From Calditrichia bacterium (lineage in GTDB: Bacteria; Calditrichota; Calditrichia; Calditrichales; Calditrichaceae), in NCBI GenBank assembly GCA_027039465.1, contig JALWEA010000549.1, positions 1 through 23,290 on the forward strand: a DNA stretch of 23,290 nt, in the 5' to 3' direction. The notes under the pieces are model-generated. The model did not search any database and was not told the DNA's origin. It was given only the letters and a program-made list of their open reading frames with translations. Both the position numbers and the translations under genes were made by a program. This document shows positions 16,395-23,290 of the stretch, in pieces (position 1 is the stretch's first letter; each line of letters starts with the position of its first letter).

Positions 16395-16760
16395 TTGAAG
16401 CAAATAATACTTTTATATGGTGAACAGATTTTATTAAACAAAAAATTGTTAAAAGTGCTAAAGAAGATAGCCGTGGTGCTTACTGTTCAATGCGCGGAAA
16501 ATATTCATGAAATTTTAAATAATAAATCAATCGATCTTTTAGTATTTGAATCAGGGAAAAATTGGAAACATGATTTAAAGTTATTACAAGATTTTAGAAA
16601 GAATTACCCTGACCTGATAATAATTATCATCAATGGTGGTGACTCTCCTGATAATGTTATTCGCAGCTTTAAAATAGGCGTTGACGATTATTTCAAAAAG
16701 CCCTTGGATGCCATTCTTTTGATAGAGAGAATTGAAGCCTTGTTAAAATCAAAGTTTTGA
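16395..16760 (+). CDS. Degenerate receiver-domain protein
   Basis: A single CheY-like receiver domain of 121 residues, with no output domain. The fold pattern is clear (IILLYGEQ, IDLLVFE, DLIIIIIN, IGVDDYFKKPLD), and Lys102-Pro103 matches the conserved KP. The phosphoacceptor Asp is Glu52, the acidic pair is reduced to Gly-Glu (9-10), and the Thr/Ser position is Asn80. It is unlikely to accept phosphate and may be locked in an active-like state, or act as a protein-binding adaptor. It starts at TTG with AAGGTG at 5-nt spacing, and is the first gene behind the sigma-54 promoter. It has no cognate histidine kinase nearby. Confidence 0.8.
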   Translation: MKQIILLYGEQILLNKKLLKVLKKIAVVLTVQCAENIHEILNNKSIDLLVFESGKNWKHDLKLLQDFRKNYPDLIIIIINGGDSPDNVIRSFKIGVDDYFKKPLDAILLIERIEALLKSKF

Positions 16761-16874
16761 AGTTATCGTCAATTTCCCTTGCGTAAAAATGGAAGGCTTA
16801 AATATGAATAATTTAAAAATCAATTCCTTTACGATTAAATGTATTTAGCGTATTAAAAATGAGGAGAATTAACC

Positions 16875-19064
16875 ATGAAACTAAAAATATTTCTATTATC
16901 ATTGTCCATTATTTTATTTGGACAATGCGACAAAAAAGCTTCATTTGAAAAACCGCCGCTGGCAAAAGTGCAGGTTGTGGAAGAAGAATACTTCGGCAAA
17001 AAGGTAACCGATCCTTACCGCTACATGGAAAATCTCAATAATCCTGAAGTCATAAAATGGTTCAAAGCACAATCTAAATACGCCCGATCGGTTTTGGACG
17101 CCATACCCGGTCGTCAATCCCTAATCAAAAAAATGCGCGAATTCGATAAAAGAAAAACCTCAAGGATTTATAATGTAAGGATTACCGAAAACAATCGCTA
17201 TTTTTATTTAAAAACCACACCGGACGACGAAATAGGTAAATTATATTATCGAAATGGTTACGAAGGCAAAGAAATTTTTCTCTATGATCCTCAGACATAC
17301 AGCGACGATACGTCAAAGACATTCGTTATAGATAATCTCGCTCCTTTTCACGATGGTTCCAAAATTGCGTTTGAAGTGTCCCCCAACGGTTCTGAAAGTT
17401 CTACCTTATTAATTATGGATGTAGAACACAAGAAATTATTTCCTGAGCGGATTGACCGTTGCTGGTTTCCCATCTTAGGATGGGTTTGGTTACCCGACGG
17501 TGAGAGACTTTTTTATACACGTTTACAATCCAATGATGTTCATGATAAAAACCGACTTAAAAATTGCAAAGTGTATTTACACAAAATCGGTACCGATCCA
17601 GTCCATGATATTGAATTTTTTTCGCGTGCCAAATATTCGGATTTAGGTATCCAGCCGGAAGAACTCCCATTTGTTTTTTACAATAAAGACAACCGTTACC
17701 TGTTTGCACTTGCATTAACCGTTGATCAAAGTATCAAAATGTACTATGCTCCGGGCAGCGAATTAAAAAATAAAAAAATCAACTGGAATACTCTTTTTAA
17801 AAAAGAAGATAAAGTGAATTGGTTCAATCTAACAGATAAAGATATTTACTTTTACACATTTAAAAACGCGCCCCATTTTAAATTGCTTAAAACTTCTCTT
17901 AAAAATCCGGATTTAGAAAAGGCAGAGGTTGTGATTCCTGAACCTGCTGAAGAAACTTTAACGGGATTCTCCTTAAGTAATCATGGAATTTATTACACTC
18001 TCAATAAAAATGGGATTGAAGAGAAATTATTCTTTCTACCTTATGGAAAGAAAAACGGGGAAGAAATTAAGTTACCCTTTGCAGCCGGCAGAATCATTTT
18101 ACATACCAAAGGCTTTAAATTTGGAGATGTTTGGGTAACCATCAACGGCTGGACACATGATTACCAACGTTATCGTTACCTGAGAAAAAGCCATCAATTT
18201 AAGCTGGAAAATCTCTCGGATGTAGCAGAATATCCCGAATATGCCGATTTGACCTCCAGGGAAGTTATGGTATCCTCACACGACGGTGTGAAAGTGCCTC
18301 TGTCTTTAATCTACAAAAAAGGACTAGTTAAAAATAACCAAAATCGCGTCTTAATTTTTGGCTATGGCGCTTATGGAGTTCCAATTAAGCCATTTTTTAG
18401 CCCTAACTTTAATCTCTGGATTCATGAAGGCGGTCTTTTGGCTGTGGCCCATGTCAGAGGCGGCGGTGAGTTAGGAGAAAAATGGCATAAAGCAGGCTTT
18501 AAGACCACAAAACACAATACCTGGAAAGACTTAATTGCCTGTACAGAATATTTAATAAATCAAGGCTATACCTCAAAGCCTTATATTGCCATATATAGTA
18601 GCAGTGCCGGGGGCATTCTTATTGGACGGGCTATGACCGAACGGCCTGATTTATTTGCCGTGGCCATTCCGGATGTGGGGTTTCTTAACCCACTTCGTGG
18701 CGAAGAATCTCCAAATGGTCCGGTTAATGTGCCTGAATTTGGCACCGTTAAAGACTCCACAGAATGCATGGCGCTTATGGAAATGGATTCTTATCTTCAT
18801 TTAAAAGAGGGTGTAAAATATCCGGCTACTTCTATTACAGCCGGCATGAACGATCCTAGAGTCATAGTCTGGCAACCGGCAAAATTTGCCGCCCGCTTAC
18901 AGGCGGTGAATGCTTCTAACAAACCTATTCTTTTTTATGTGGATTTTAAAGCAGGTCATGGGTATGGCAATACTAAAAGCAAAAATTTTGAAAGTCTTGC
19001 CGATGTTCTCAGTTTTGCCCTTTGGCAAACCGGCCACCCCAAGTATCAGTTGACTTTGAGATAA
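16875..19064 (+). CDS. S9-family peptidase (prolyl oligopeptidase-like lipoprotein)
   Basis: A serine peptidase of the POP/oligopeptidase B group, 729 residues. The N-terminus is a lipoprotein-type signal peptide (core, then FGQC with Cys18; Gln at -1 is unusual). The region with VTDPYRYMENLNNPEVIKWF is the typical S9A opening, a propeller domain follows, and the C-terminal alpha/beta-hydrolase domain has Ser577 in SSSAGG (normally GxSxGG, so Ser575 replaces Gly), Asp660 in NDPRV and His695 in AGHG. All three catalytic residues are present. It should cut short peptides, preferably after Pro or basic residues, at the cell envelope. The ATG has GAGGAG 8-9 nt upstream. It lies 114 bp after the receiver gene, in the presumed sigma-54-driven operon. 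Confidence 0.92.
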   Translation: MKLKIFLLSLSIILFGQCDKKASFEKPPLAKVQVVEEEYFGKKVTDPYRYMENLNNPEVIKWFKAQSKYARSVLDAIPGRQSLIKKMREFDKRKTSRIYNVRITENNRYFYLKTTPDDEIGKLYYRNGYEGKEIFLYDPQTYSDDTSKTFVIDNLAPFHDGSKIAFEVSPNGSESSTLLIMDVEHKKLFPERIDRCWFPILGWVWLPDGERLFYTRLQSNDVHDKNRLKNCKVYLHKIGTDPVHDIEFFSRAKYSDLGIQPEELPFVFYNKDNRYLFALALTVDQSIKMYYAPGSELKNKKINWNTLFKKEDKVNWFNLTDKDIYFYTFKNAPHFKLLKTSLKNPDLEKAEVVIPEPAEETLTGFSLSNHGIYYTLNKNGIEEKLFFLPYGKKNGEEIKLPFAAGRIILHTKGFKFGDVWVTINGWTHDYQRYRYLRKSHQFKLENLSDVAEYPEYADLTSREVMVSSHDGVKVPLSLIYKKGLVKNNQNRVLIFGYGAYGVPIKPFFSPNFNLWIHEGGLLAVAHVRGGGELGEKWHKAGFKTTKHNTWKDLIACTEYLINQGYTSKPYIAIYSSSAGGILIGRAMTERPDLFAVAIPDVGFLNPLRGEESPNGPVNVPEFGTVKDSTECMALMEMDSYLHLKEGVKYPATSITAGMNDPRVIVWQPAKFAARLQAVNASNKPILFYVDFKAGHGYGNTKSKNFESLADVLSFALWQTGHPKYQLTLR

Positions 19065-19219
19065 AGCAATGATGATGTGAATCTTCTTCTCTTGTTAAAT
19101 AATTTTAACAGATTAAATAATATGAGATAATGAGTTGGTTTAAATTGATGAGGCTAAAACAAGGCCTTTAATAATGTACAACAAATATAAAGTCAACCAA
19201 AAAAGAGGAGGAACTCATC

Positions 19220-20254
19220 ATGAAAAGGCTATTTTATTTTTTTGCCTTAACATCCATTTTTTGCTTTTTAATTATATTCAGTTGTAAAAATGCTCCAGAC
19301 ATTCTAGACAGTACTCCTGGCACAGATAATCTAAACAACAAAAAATACACCAATGAACACGCCAATGACCATGCTAACCAAAATGGCAAGGGAGGAAAAG
19401 ACGGAGAAAAACCGACAATCGTATCTCTGTGGGTCGAAAGTCCAAACACTGTCCTTCCAGGACATAATCCGGTTATTGTGCACTACAAGGTTAAGGATAA
19501 TTACAATATTAAAAGTATTACAGTTAAATTTATCTACGATAACAATGATGATGAATTTTATCACATTTTGTTTGCCTCTAAAGTTTATAAGCGAGTCATT
19601 GAATTTAATGACATTCAAAAAGTAAGGGAAGATACCATTTTATGGTACGGGCAGGTAGATACTTTTTATTCAAGTACGGGGATGCTTTTTGATCAGTATG
19701 CCACGACTCCCAATCCTGATACTTACTTGCTTTTTTTTGAAGTATCTGATGGCAATAATCCGGTTACGCATAACTGGACCAGTACCAATCAGGACCTCAT
19801 TGTTAAAGTAGATGCCGATTCAGAAAAAGCTTTTGTTTATCCGCGTGATCAGGTTCCAGAAATCCATGTGACCTCCGTTATTGCCGATTGGAAAAAACCT
19901 TCGAAGAAGAAAGGGAGATATGCCGGTGAGCTTCTGGCTACGATCAGCTGTAACCAGGGAGGATTTCGAGGTAAAGGGCAATGGCGCCAGGTCTACTTCA
20001 ATCCCAACGACCCCACTCAAATTGATTCCATCGGTCGCTTACAGGATCATGATGGAAGTCCTTATTGGTATTTTTATGACGATGACGGCGACGGAATAAA
20101 AGAAATAACATCCAGCGAATTGTATGTTGGGCCCGGCACCTATCGATTTTACATCAAGACCATCTACCATTCCGATTTTTCTTACGATCCCTGGCAACAC
20201 ACACAATGGCTCTGGCCGGATGAGCCTTATGCCGAAGTTACGGTGCCGGAATAA
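19220..20254 (+). CDS. Lipoprotein of unknown function
   Basis: A 344-residue protein with a lipoprotein signal (LIIFSC, Cys22). A low-complexity Asn/His/Lys/Gly-rich linker (about 40-65) is followed by beta-rich sequence suggesting two Ig-like or fibronectin-like domains, with PTIVSLWVESPN, VIVHYKVKDNYNIKSITV and YLLFFEVSDGNN as strands. Near the C-terminus DDDGDG resembles a Ca2+-binding loop. I recognise no enzyme motif; it could be a surface-exposed adhesin, a substrate-binding partner of the peptidase, or a structural protein. The ATG has a strong GAGGAGG. A 155-bp gap separates it from the peptidase gene, so an internal promoter is possible. Confidence 0.8.
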   Translation: MKRLFYFFALTSIFCFLIIFSCKNAPDILDSTPGTDNLNNKKYTNEHANDHANQNGKGGKDGEKPTIVSLWVESPNTVLPGHNPVIVHYKVKDNYNIKSITVKFIYDNNDDEFYHILFASKVYKRVIEFNDIQKVREDTILWYGQVDTFYSSTGMLFDQYATTPNPDTYLLFFEVSDGNNPVTHNWTSTNQDLIVKVDADSEKAFVYPRDQVPEIHVTSVIADWKKPSKKKGRYAGELLATISCNQGGFRGKGQWRQVYFNPNDPTQIDSIGRLQDHDGSPYWYFYDDDGDGIKEITSSELYVGPGTYRFYIKTIYHSDFSYDPWQHTQWLWPDEPYAEVTVPE

Positions 20255-20274
20255 TTTTGTTACATTTTTAATAT

Positions 20275-20314
20275 GCTCCTGCATCCAAAGTTTCCGATGG
20301 CCTGGAGCGTTTTT
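20275..20314 (+). terminator. Possible intrinsic terminator or attenuator
   Basis: GCTCC (20275-20279) pairs with GGAGC (20304-20308), with an inner CATC/GATG pair, followed by GTTTTT. It lies 20 bp after the lipoprotein stop and 36 bp before the next gene. It would reduce rather than necessarily block transcription of the last two genes. Confidence 0.4.
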
Positions 20315-20349
20315 GAAATTTATGGAAAAATGAAACAAGGGAAACAAAC

Positions 20350-21210
20350 ATGAAAAAATTAGTGATATCAAGAACATTTTATTGTTCTTTAATCTTTGTA
20401 TTCTTTATAGGTAGTTCTCCACCTATTCAGAAGAGGGGCATCAAAAAAGCTCAATTTTCCCCTGAAAAAATAGTTTTCACTGAAATTGATGCTCAGGGTA
20501 ATATTCAAAAAACGGAACTCACTGTTCCCAAGGGATACGTTGCCATAAGGGGCGATGGGTTTACCAATGCTTTTGTTCTCAATCGATATGATAGAAACGG
20601 AGATAAAAATCAAACCATACCTGTTGTGAATTTGTACAAAAAAGTCTTACGTCATCATATAGTTACCTACTTAGGTCAAGACACAATTCAATTGCCCGAT
20701 AAAGTTTTTGCTAAAGGGCATCACTTTATGGTAAAAGTGAAAGAAACCTTTCAACCTTCAGATGAAGAACATATCTGGATTAATGATCAGGGTATTTTAA
20801 TTCTCGATACTGCCATATTAACGAAATATGGAGCTTTTGTGATTTATCAAGAAGATTACCATAAAAACAGTAACACCGGAATAATAACTGCCTTATTAAA
20901 CGGATTGTATTTTGGATACACAAAATGGACGCTTGCCGATTCAGCTAACAATTTTCTTATTTTAAAATTACAAGCTGCTGTCTCAAAAAGATTTGGTGGA
21001 TTTAACATGTCAGTAAATTATACCTTGGATAAAAACTTTGCTCCAATTTCCTATAAGGAGCATTGGACTTTGAACCATAAATCCCAATCGACGGGATGGT
21101 TGTTTGAATTAGGACCCTTTCAGGATGGATTATGGTTCCTGATAAATATGTATGCACAAATATTCCATTCTCAATGTTTTTGGCCTTTCACTGTCGTTGG
21201 GATATATTAA
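20350..21210 (+). CDS. Secreted protein of unknown function
   Basis: A 286-residue protein with an N-terminal hydrophobic segment (about 8-23), probably a cleaved signal peptide since no second hydrophobic stretch qualifies as a membrane helix. The mature part is beta-rich. VPKGYVAIRGDGFTNAFVLN and DDEEHIWINDQGILILDT-like strands suggest a beta-sandwich, with Trp-rich sequence near the end (HWTLNHKSQSTGWLFEL). I recognise no family. The ATG has AAGGGA about 8 nt upstream. It lies 96 bp after the lipoprotein and only 27 bp before the M29-like gene, so these two are almost certainly one transcript. Confidence 0.75.
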   Translation: MKKLVISRTFYCSLIFVFFIGSSPPIQKRGIKKAQFSPEKIVFTEIDAQGNIQKTELTVPKGYVAIRGDGFTNAFVLNRYDRNGDKNQTIPVVNLYKKVLRHHIVTYLGQDTIQLPDKVFAKGHHFMVKVKETFQPSDEEHIWINDQGILILDTAILTKYGAFVIYQEDYHKNSNTGIITALLNGLYFGYTKWTLADSANNFLILKLQAAVSKRFGGFNMSVNYTLDKNFAPISYKEHWTLNHKSQSTGWLFELGPFQDGLWFLINMYAQIFHSQCFWPFTVVGIY

Positions 21211-21237
21211 AAATTTAAAATTTGGAGGTTATGTATT

Positions 21238-22428
21238 ATGTTTAAAAATAACTCAGGAATGGTAGTTTTTATTTGTATATCATTAATTCTTGGTTTGTCC
21301 AAAACCGCCCTAAATCAGGAGAACAATTTCAACAAATTGGCTAAAAAAATTATCAATATTTCTGCCAATATTAAGCCGGGAGATGTTGTGGTTATTGATG
21401 GCGGTAAACATCTAATCCCCTTTATTGAAGCTTTAGCCATTGAGGTACAAAAAGCGGGTGGTATGCCTACCATATTTCTGGAATCGGACAAGGTCATAAA
21501 ATCATTCTGGACAGAAGTAGATAATAAATACATAGAACAAGAACCTAAATATCTCTCCGATTGGTTTAGGGAGATCGATGTTTGGTTCGATCTCCCTTCG
21601 GTTAAAAATCCGAAAGAAATTTATGCCGATCTTCCACCAGAAAAAATCGCCAAAATTATAAAAGCTACTGAAGTCATTCGTAAAAAACTAAATGATTCTG
21701 GGATGCGCCTTTTACAAATTACTTATCCTTCAAAAGAAGATGCTCGAAATTATCATATCGATTTTGAAACCTACCAAAATATTTACAGGAAAGCCATGAA
21801 TGCCGACTACAAAAAAATATCAGAAACAGGACAAAAGCTTAAAAAATTGTTGGAAAATTCAAAACTTGTCAGAGTAATCTCACCCTCAGGCACAGATTTT
21901 AGTTTTAAAGTTGGAGATCGCCCAATCATTTTGCATGACGGCATTATTACCGAACAGGAAACCAAAAATAAATTATTTGTAGCACGCGCTGCTTCTTTAC
22001 CGGGTGGCACCATCACTTTTGCACCTATTGAATCTTCGGCCAATGGCAAAGTAGTGATCGAAAGAAATTTATGCAATTACCAACCCATGAGCGGCATTCG
22101 TTTTGAGTTTCAAAACGGTAAATTAATAAATTTTAAAGCAGACCAGGGTGGCGATTGTTTTCTAAAAGCATTGGCACCGTATAGCGGCCCTAAAAATATG
22201 TTTGGACTTTTTTCAATTGGTTTAAATTCCTCTGTCAAATTGGATGAACATACCGGTGATTACCGGCCTAATTACGCCGCAGGAATGGTTGGCATTGCAG
22301 TGGGCTACAATCTTCTGTTTAAAGGAAAAAACGATACGCAAAGTTTATACCGGTTTAAATTGGAAAAAACAACTGTTATGGTGGATGGGAAAACGATTAT
22401 TAAAGATGGGAACTTGATGATTCAATAA
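21238..22428 (+). CDS. Secreted M29 (aminopeptidase T)-like protein, ligands lost
   Basis: Over most of its 396 residues this resembles the M29 aminopeptidase family: KPGDVVVIDGG, VQKAGGMPTIFLES, SPSGTDFSFKVGDRP, LPGGTITFAPIE, IRFEFQNGKLINFKA, and a LDEHTGDYRPNYAAGMVGIAVG end. Family members are cytoplasmic two-metal enzymes; this one has an N-terminal hydrophobic segment (about 7-21) and is predicted to be exported. As recalled for M29, metal ligands sit in PGGE, GE and H-x-A-x-G motifs. Here these read PGGT (Thr258), GL (Leu324) and GIAVG (Gly352), and the C-terminal HxD is not found. It therefore looks like a non-catalytic peptide-binding homologue. A GGAGG site precedes the ATG. It is the last gene of the block. 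Confidence 0.72.
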   Translation: MFKNNSGMVVFICISLILGLSKTALNQENNFNKLAKKIINISANIKPGDVVVIDGGKHLIPFIEALAIEVQKAGGMPTIFLESDKVIKSFWTEVDNKYIEQEPKYLSDWFREIDVWFDLPSVKNPKEIYADLPPEKIAKIIKATEVIRKKLNDSGMRLLQITYPSKEDARNYHIDFETYQNIYRKAMNADYKKISETGQKLKKLLENSKLVRVISPSGTDFSFKVGDRPIILHDGIITEQETKNKLFVARAASLPGGTITFAPIESSANGKVVIERNLCNYQPMSGIRFEFQNGKLINFKADQGGDCFLKALAPYSGPKNMFGLFSIGLNSSVKLDEHTGDYRPNYAAGMVGIAVGYNLLFKGKNDTQSLYRFKLEKTTVMVDGKTIIKDGNLMIQ

Positions 22429-22499
22429 AGGCTACCTACTGGCAAGATTACTAATTTCGAATTGATTCATTACCCTGCTATTGTTTCTCTTCAGATGGT

Positions 22500-22870
22500 A
22501 TTGATTGAATAATGCGTGAATGGTCAAAAGCGTTTTTTTGCGTATTCGTCAATCGTAAGTGACTGGTTGTCGAGTAGAGACCACGCCAGCGGGATCGTAT
22601 CGAGGCACTGTTGCGGGATGGGATATTGGTTGATTTGTTGAATGGTTTAATTGGAAAGCGTTATTCGTATATTCGTTATTCGTTATTCGGGAATCATTGT
22701 TTGTGCAGGCGGTGGTGTGCGCCCGTCAATTGATGAGATTCCCAGTCCTGTCATTGCGAACGATCCTGCGAGCCCGCGAGCGGGAGAGTGAAGCAATCCC
22801 TTCCAAAGTGGCAACGGCCATAAGAAATTCATCGTTCCGTCGCAATCTCTCGACAACCGGACGCGACCGG
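22500..22870 (+). repeat. Composite intergenic repeat, right-flank copy
   Basis: In order: a GCGTATTCGTCAATCG word (about 22539-22554); GATCGTATCGAGGCA near 22593; GGAAAGCGTTATTCGTATATTCG to CATTGTTTG (22653-22703); a TGTCATTGCGAACGATCC...GTGAAGCAATCCC palindrome block (22749-22800); and CAAAGTGGCAACGGCC...GTTCCGTCGCAATC (22806-22845). Same orientation as the copies at 7205 and 11210. Together with 22429-22499, where I see nothing, it fills the 507-base gap. An ORF through it is not credible. Confidence 0.75.
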
Positions 22871-22935
22871 AAGGTAAGCCTGCGGCTTTTTATTGAACAG
22901 CGTCCGGTGCGAACCCCATTCGTTAGGCGCACGTT

Positions 22936-23290
22936 TTATTCTTTTATTATTTTTTTGGGAGTATTGAAAACATTACACAATTTAATTTCAACCGTCGCCC
23001 CCTTAAATACATTCTCTGCAAGTTCATTACGGAGCTGAGTAAATAAAAAAATTATTTCATCATCATTCCAGGCATTTTCAGCTAACGGGAAACTAACAGT
23101 GTATACGTTCGAGATTTTCCCAATTCGCACATCCTTAGGCCCTTCACTACCAAAAAAACCGATTTTTTGTAAATAATTACCAAGAGCAACGGCGTCATCT
23201 TTTGTAGCGTCAAACTCATAATAAACGAACTGTTCATTTCCAAAATCAACTTTTTTCTCAGTAAGAATATTAATGCCAATTAATATACCT
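22936..23290 (-). CDS. C-terminal end of an uncharacterised protein (partial)
   Basis: A minus-strand frame stays open from the right edge to a TAA at 22936, giving 117 residues of C-terminus. The start lies outside the window. The visible part has ILIGINILT (perhaps the end of a membrane segment), then KDDAVALGNYLQKIGFFG, then VRIGKISNVYTVSFPL, DDEIIFLFTQLRNELAENVFKGATVEIKLCN and a Lys-rich tail. The alternation of strands and helices (GNYLxxxGFF; ELAENVF.GA.VEI.LC) resembles a small hypothetical domain found at the ends of membrane-anchored bacterial proteins. I do not recognise its function. Confidence 0.65.
   Translation of the reverse strand, partial: GILIGINILTEKKVDFGNEQFVYYEFDATKDDAVALGNYLQKIGFFGSEGPKDVRIGKISNVYTVSFPLAENAWNDDEIIFLFTQLRNELAENVFKGATVEIKLCNVFNTPKKIIKE

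Noticed and set aside
18736..18760. Other TGGCAC words as sigma-54 promoters (also at 13157, 19319, 22004 and 22171)
   Set aside because: They lie inside coding sequence and I found no correctly spaced -12 element leading to a gene start.
19093..19110. TGTTAAA-TAAT-TTTAACA hairpin after the S9 peptidase gene
   Set aside because: AT-only stem with no T tract; too weak for a terminator call.
22697..23038. Plus-strand 113-codon open frame
   Set aside because: Its first half is repeat DNA and its second half is antisense to the better-supported partial gene at 22936-23290.
23082..23279. Minus-strand 65-codon frame near the right edge
   Set aside because: It overlaps the frame open to the window edge, which has balanced composition and continuous secondary structure; this one is a shadow frame.

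Overview
The window looks like chromosomal DNA from a free-living, lipoprotein-rich Gram-negative bacterium, probably a thermophile of the Calditrichota or wider FCB type. The clues are several type II signal peptides, a Ser/Thr kinase fused to a TolB-like propeller, an archaeal/thermophile-type adenosine-specific kinase, and Lys/Glu-rich proteins. The phylum is an inference; no rRNA or tRNA gene is visible to confirm it.

Left half (1-11136): every gene is on the minus strand and most are housekeeping. In transcription order, from right to left, these are mutL and miaA (mismatch repair, tRNA modification), a small lipoprotein, an ndk-selB-permease operon (15 bp gaps), an adenosine-specific kinase, a HEAT-like protein and a TPR lipoprotein. 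The gaps between them are unusually rich in repeats. One pair of about 190 bp inverted repeats lies at 70-264 and 9045-9235. A composite repeat built on GTTATTCG words plus a TGTCATTGCGA-type palindrome occurs in four main places. A 445 bp array of small hairpins (7498-7941) has different stems but almost always a TAAA or TTTA loop.

Boundary (11137-12010): this holds the composite repeat, a decayed IS66-like transposase tail and AT-rich DNA.

Right half (12023-22428): every gene is on the plus strand, and the DNA is more AT-rich. A membrane Ser/Thr kinase with an extracytoplasmic beta-propeller is followed directly by a GAF-AAA+-Fis activator of sigma-54. Just after the activator are two identical-arm palindromes, CTGGT-N6-ACCAG, 21 bp centre to centre. 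About 120 bp further on is a near-consensus -24/-12 promoter. That promoter leads into a degenerate receiver-domain protein, an S9 (prolyl oligopeptidase-like) lipoprotein peptidase, a second lipoprotein, a secreted unknown protein and a secreted M29-aminopeptidase-like protein that seems to have lost its metal ligands. I read this as one signalling-plus-effector module: an envelope sensor kinase, a sigma-54 activator, and an envelope peptide-handling operon. It is flanked by direct copies of the composite repeat.

Right edge: more composite repeat (22429-22935), then the 3' end of a minus-strand gene that leaves the window.
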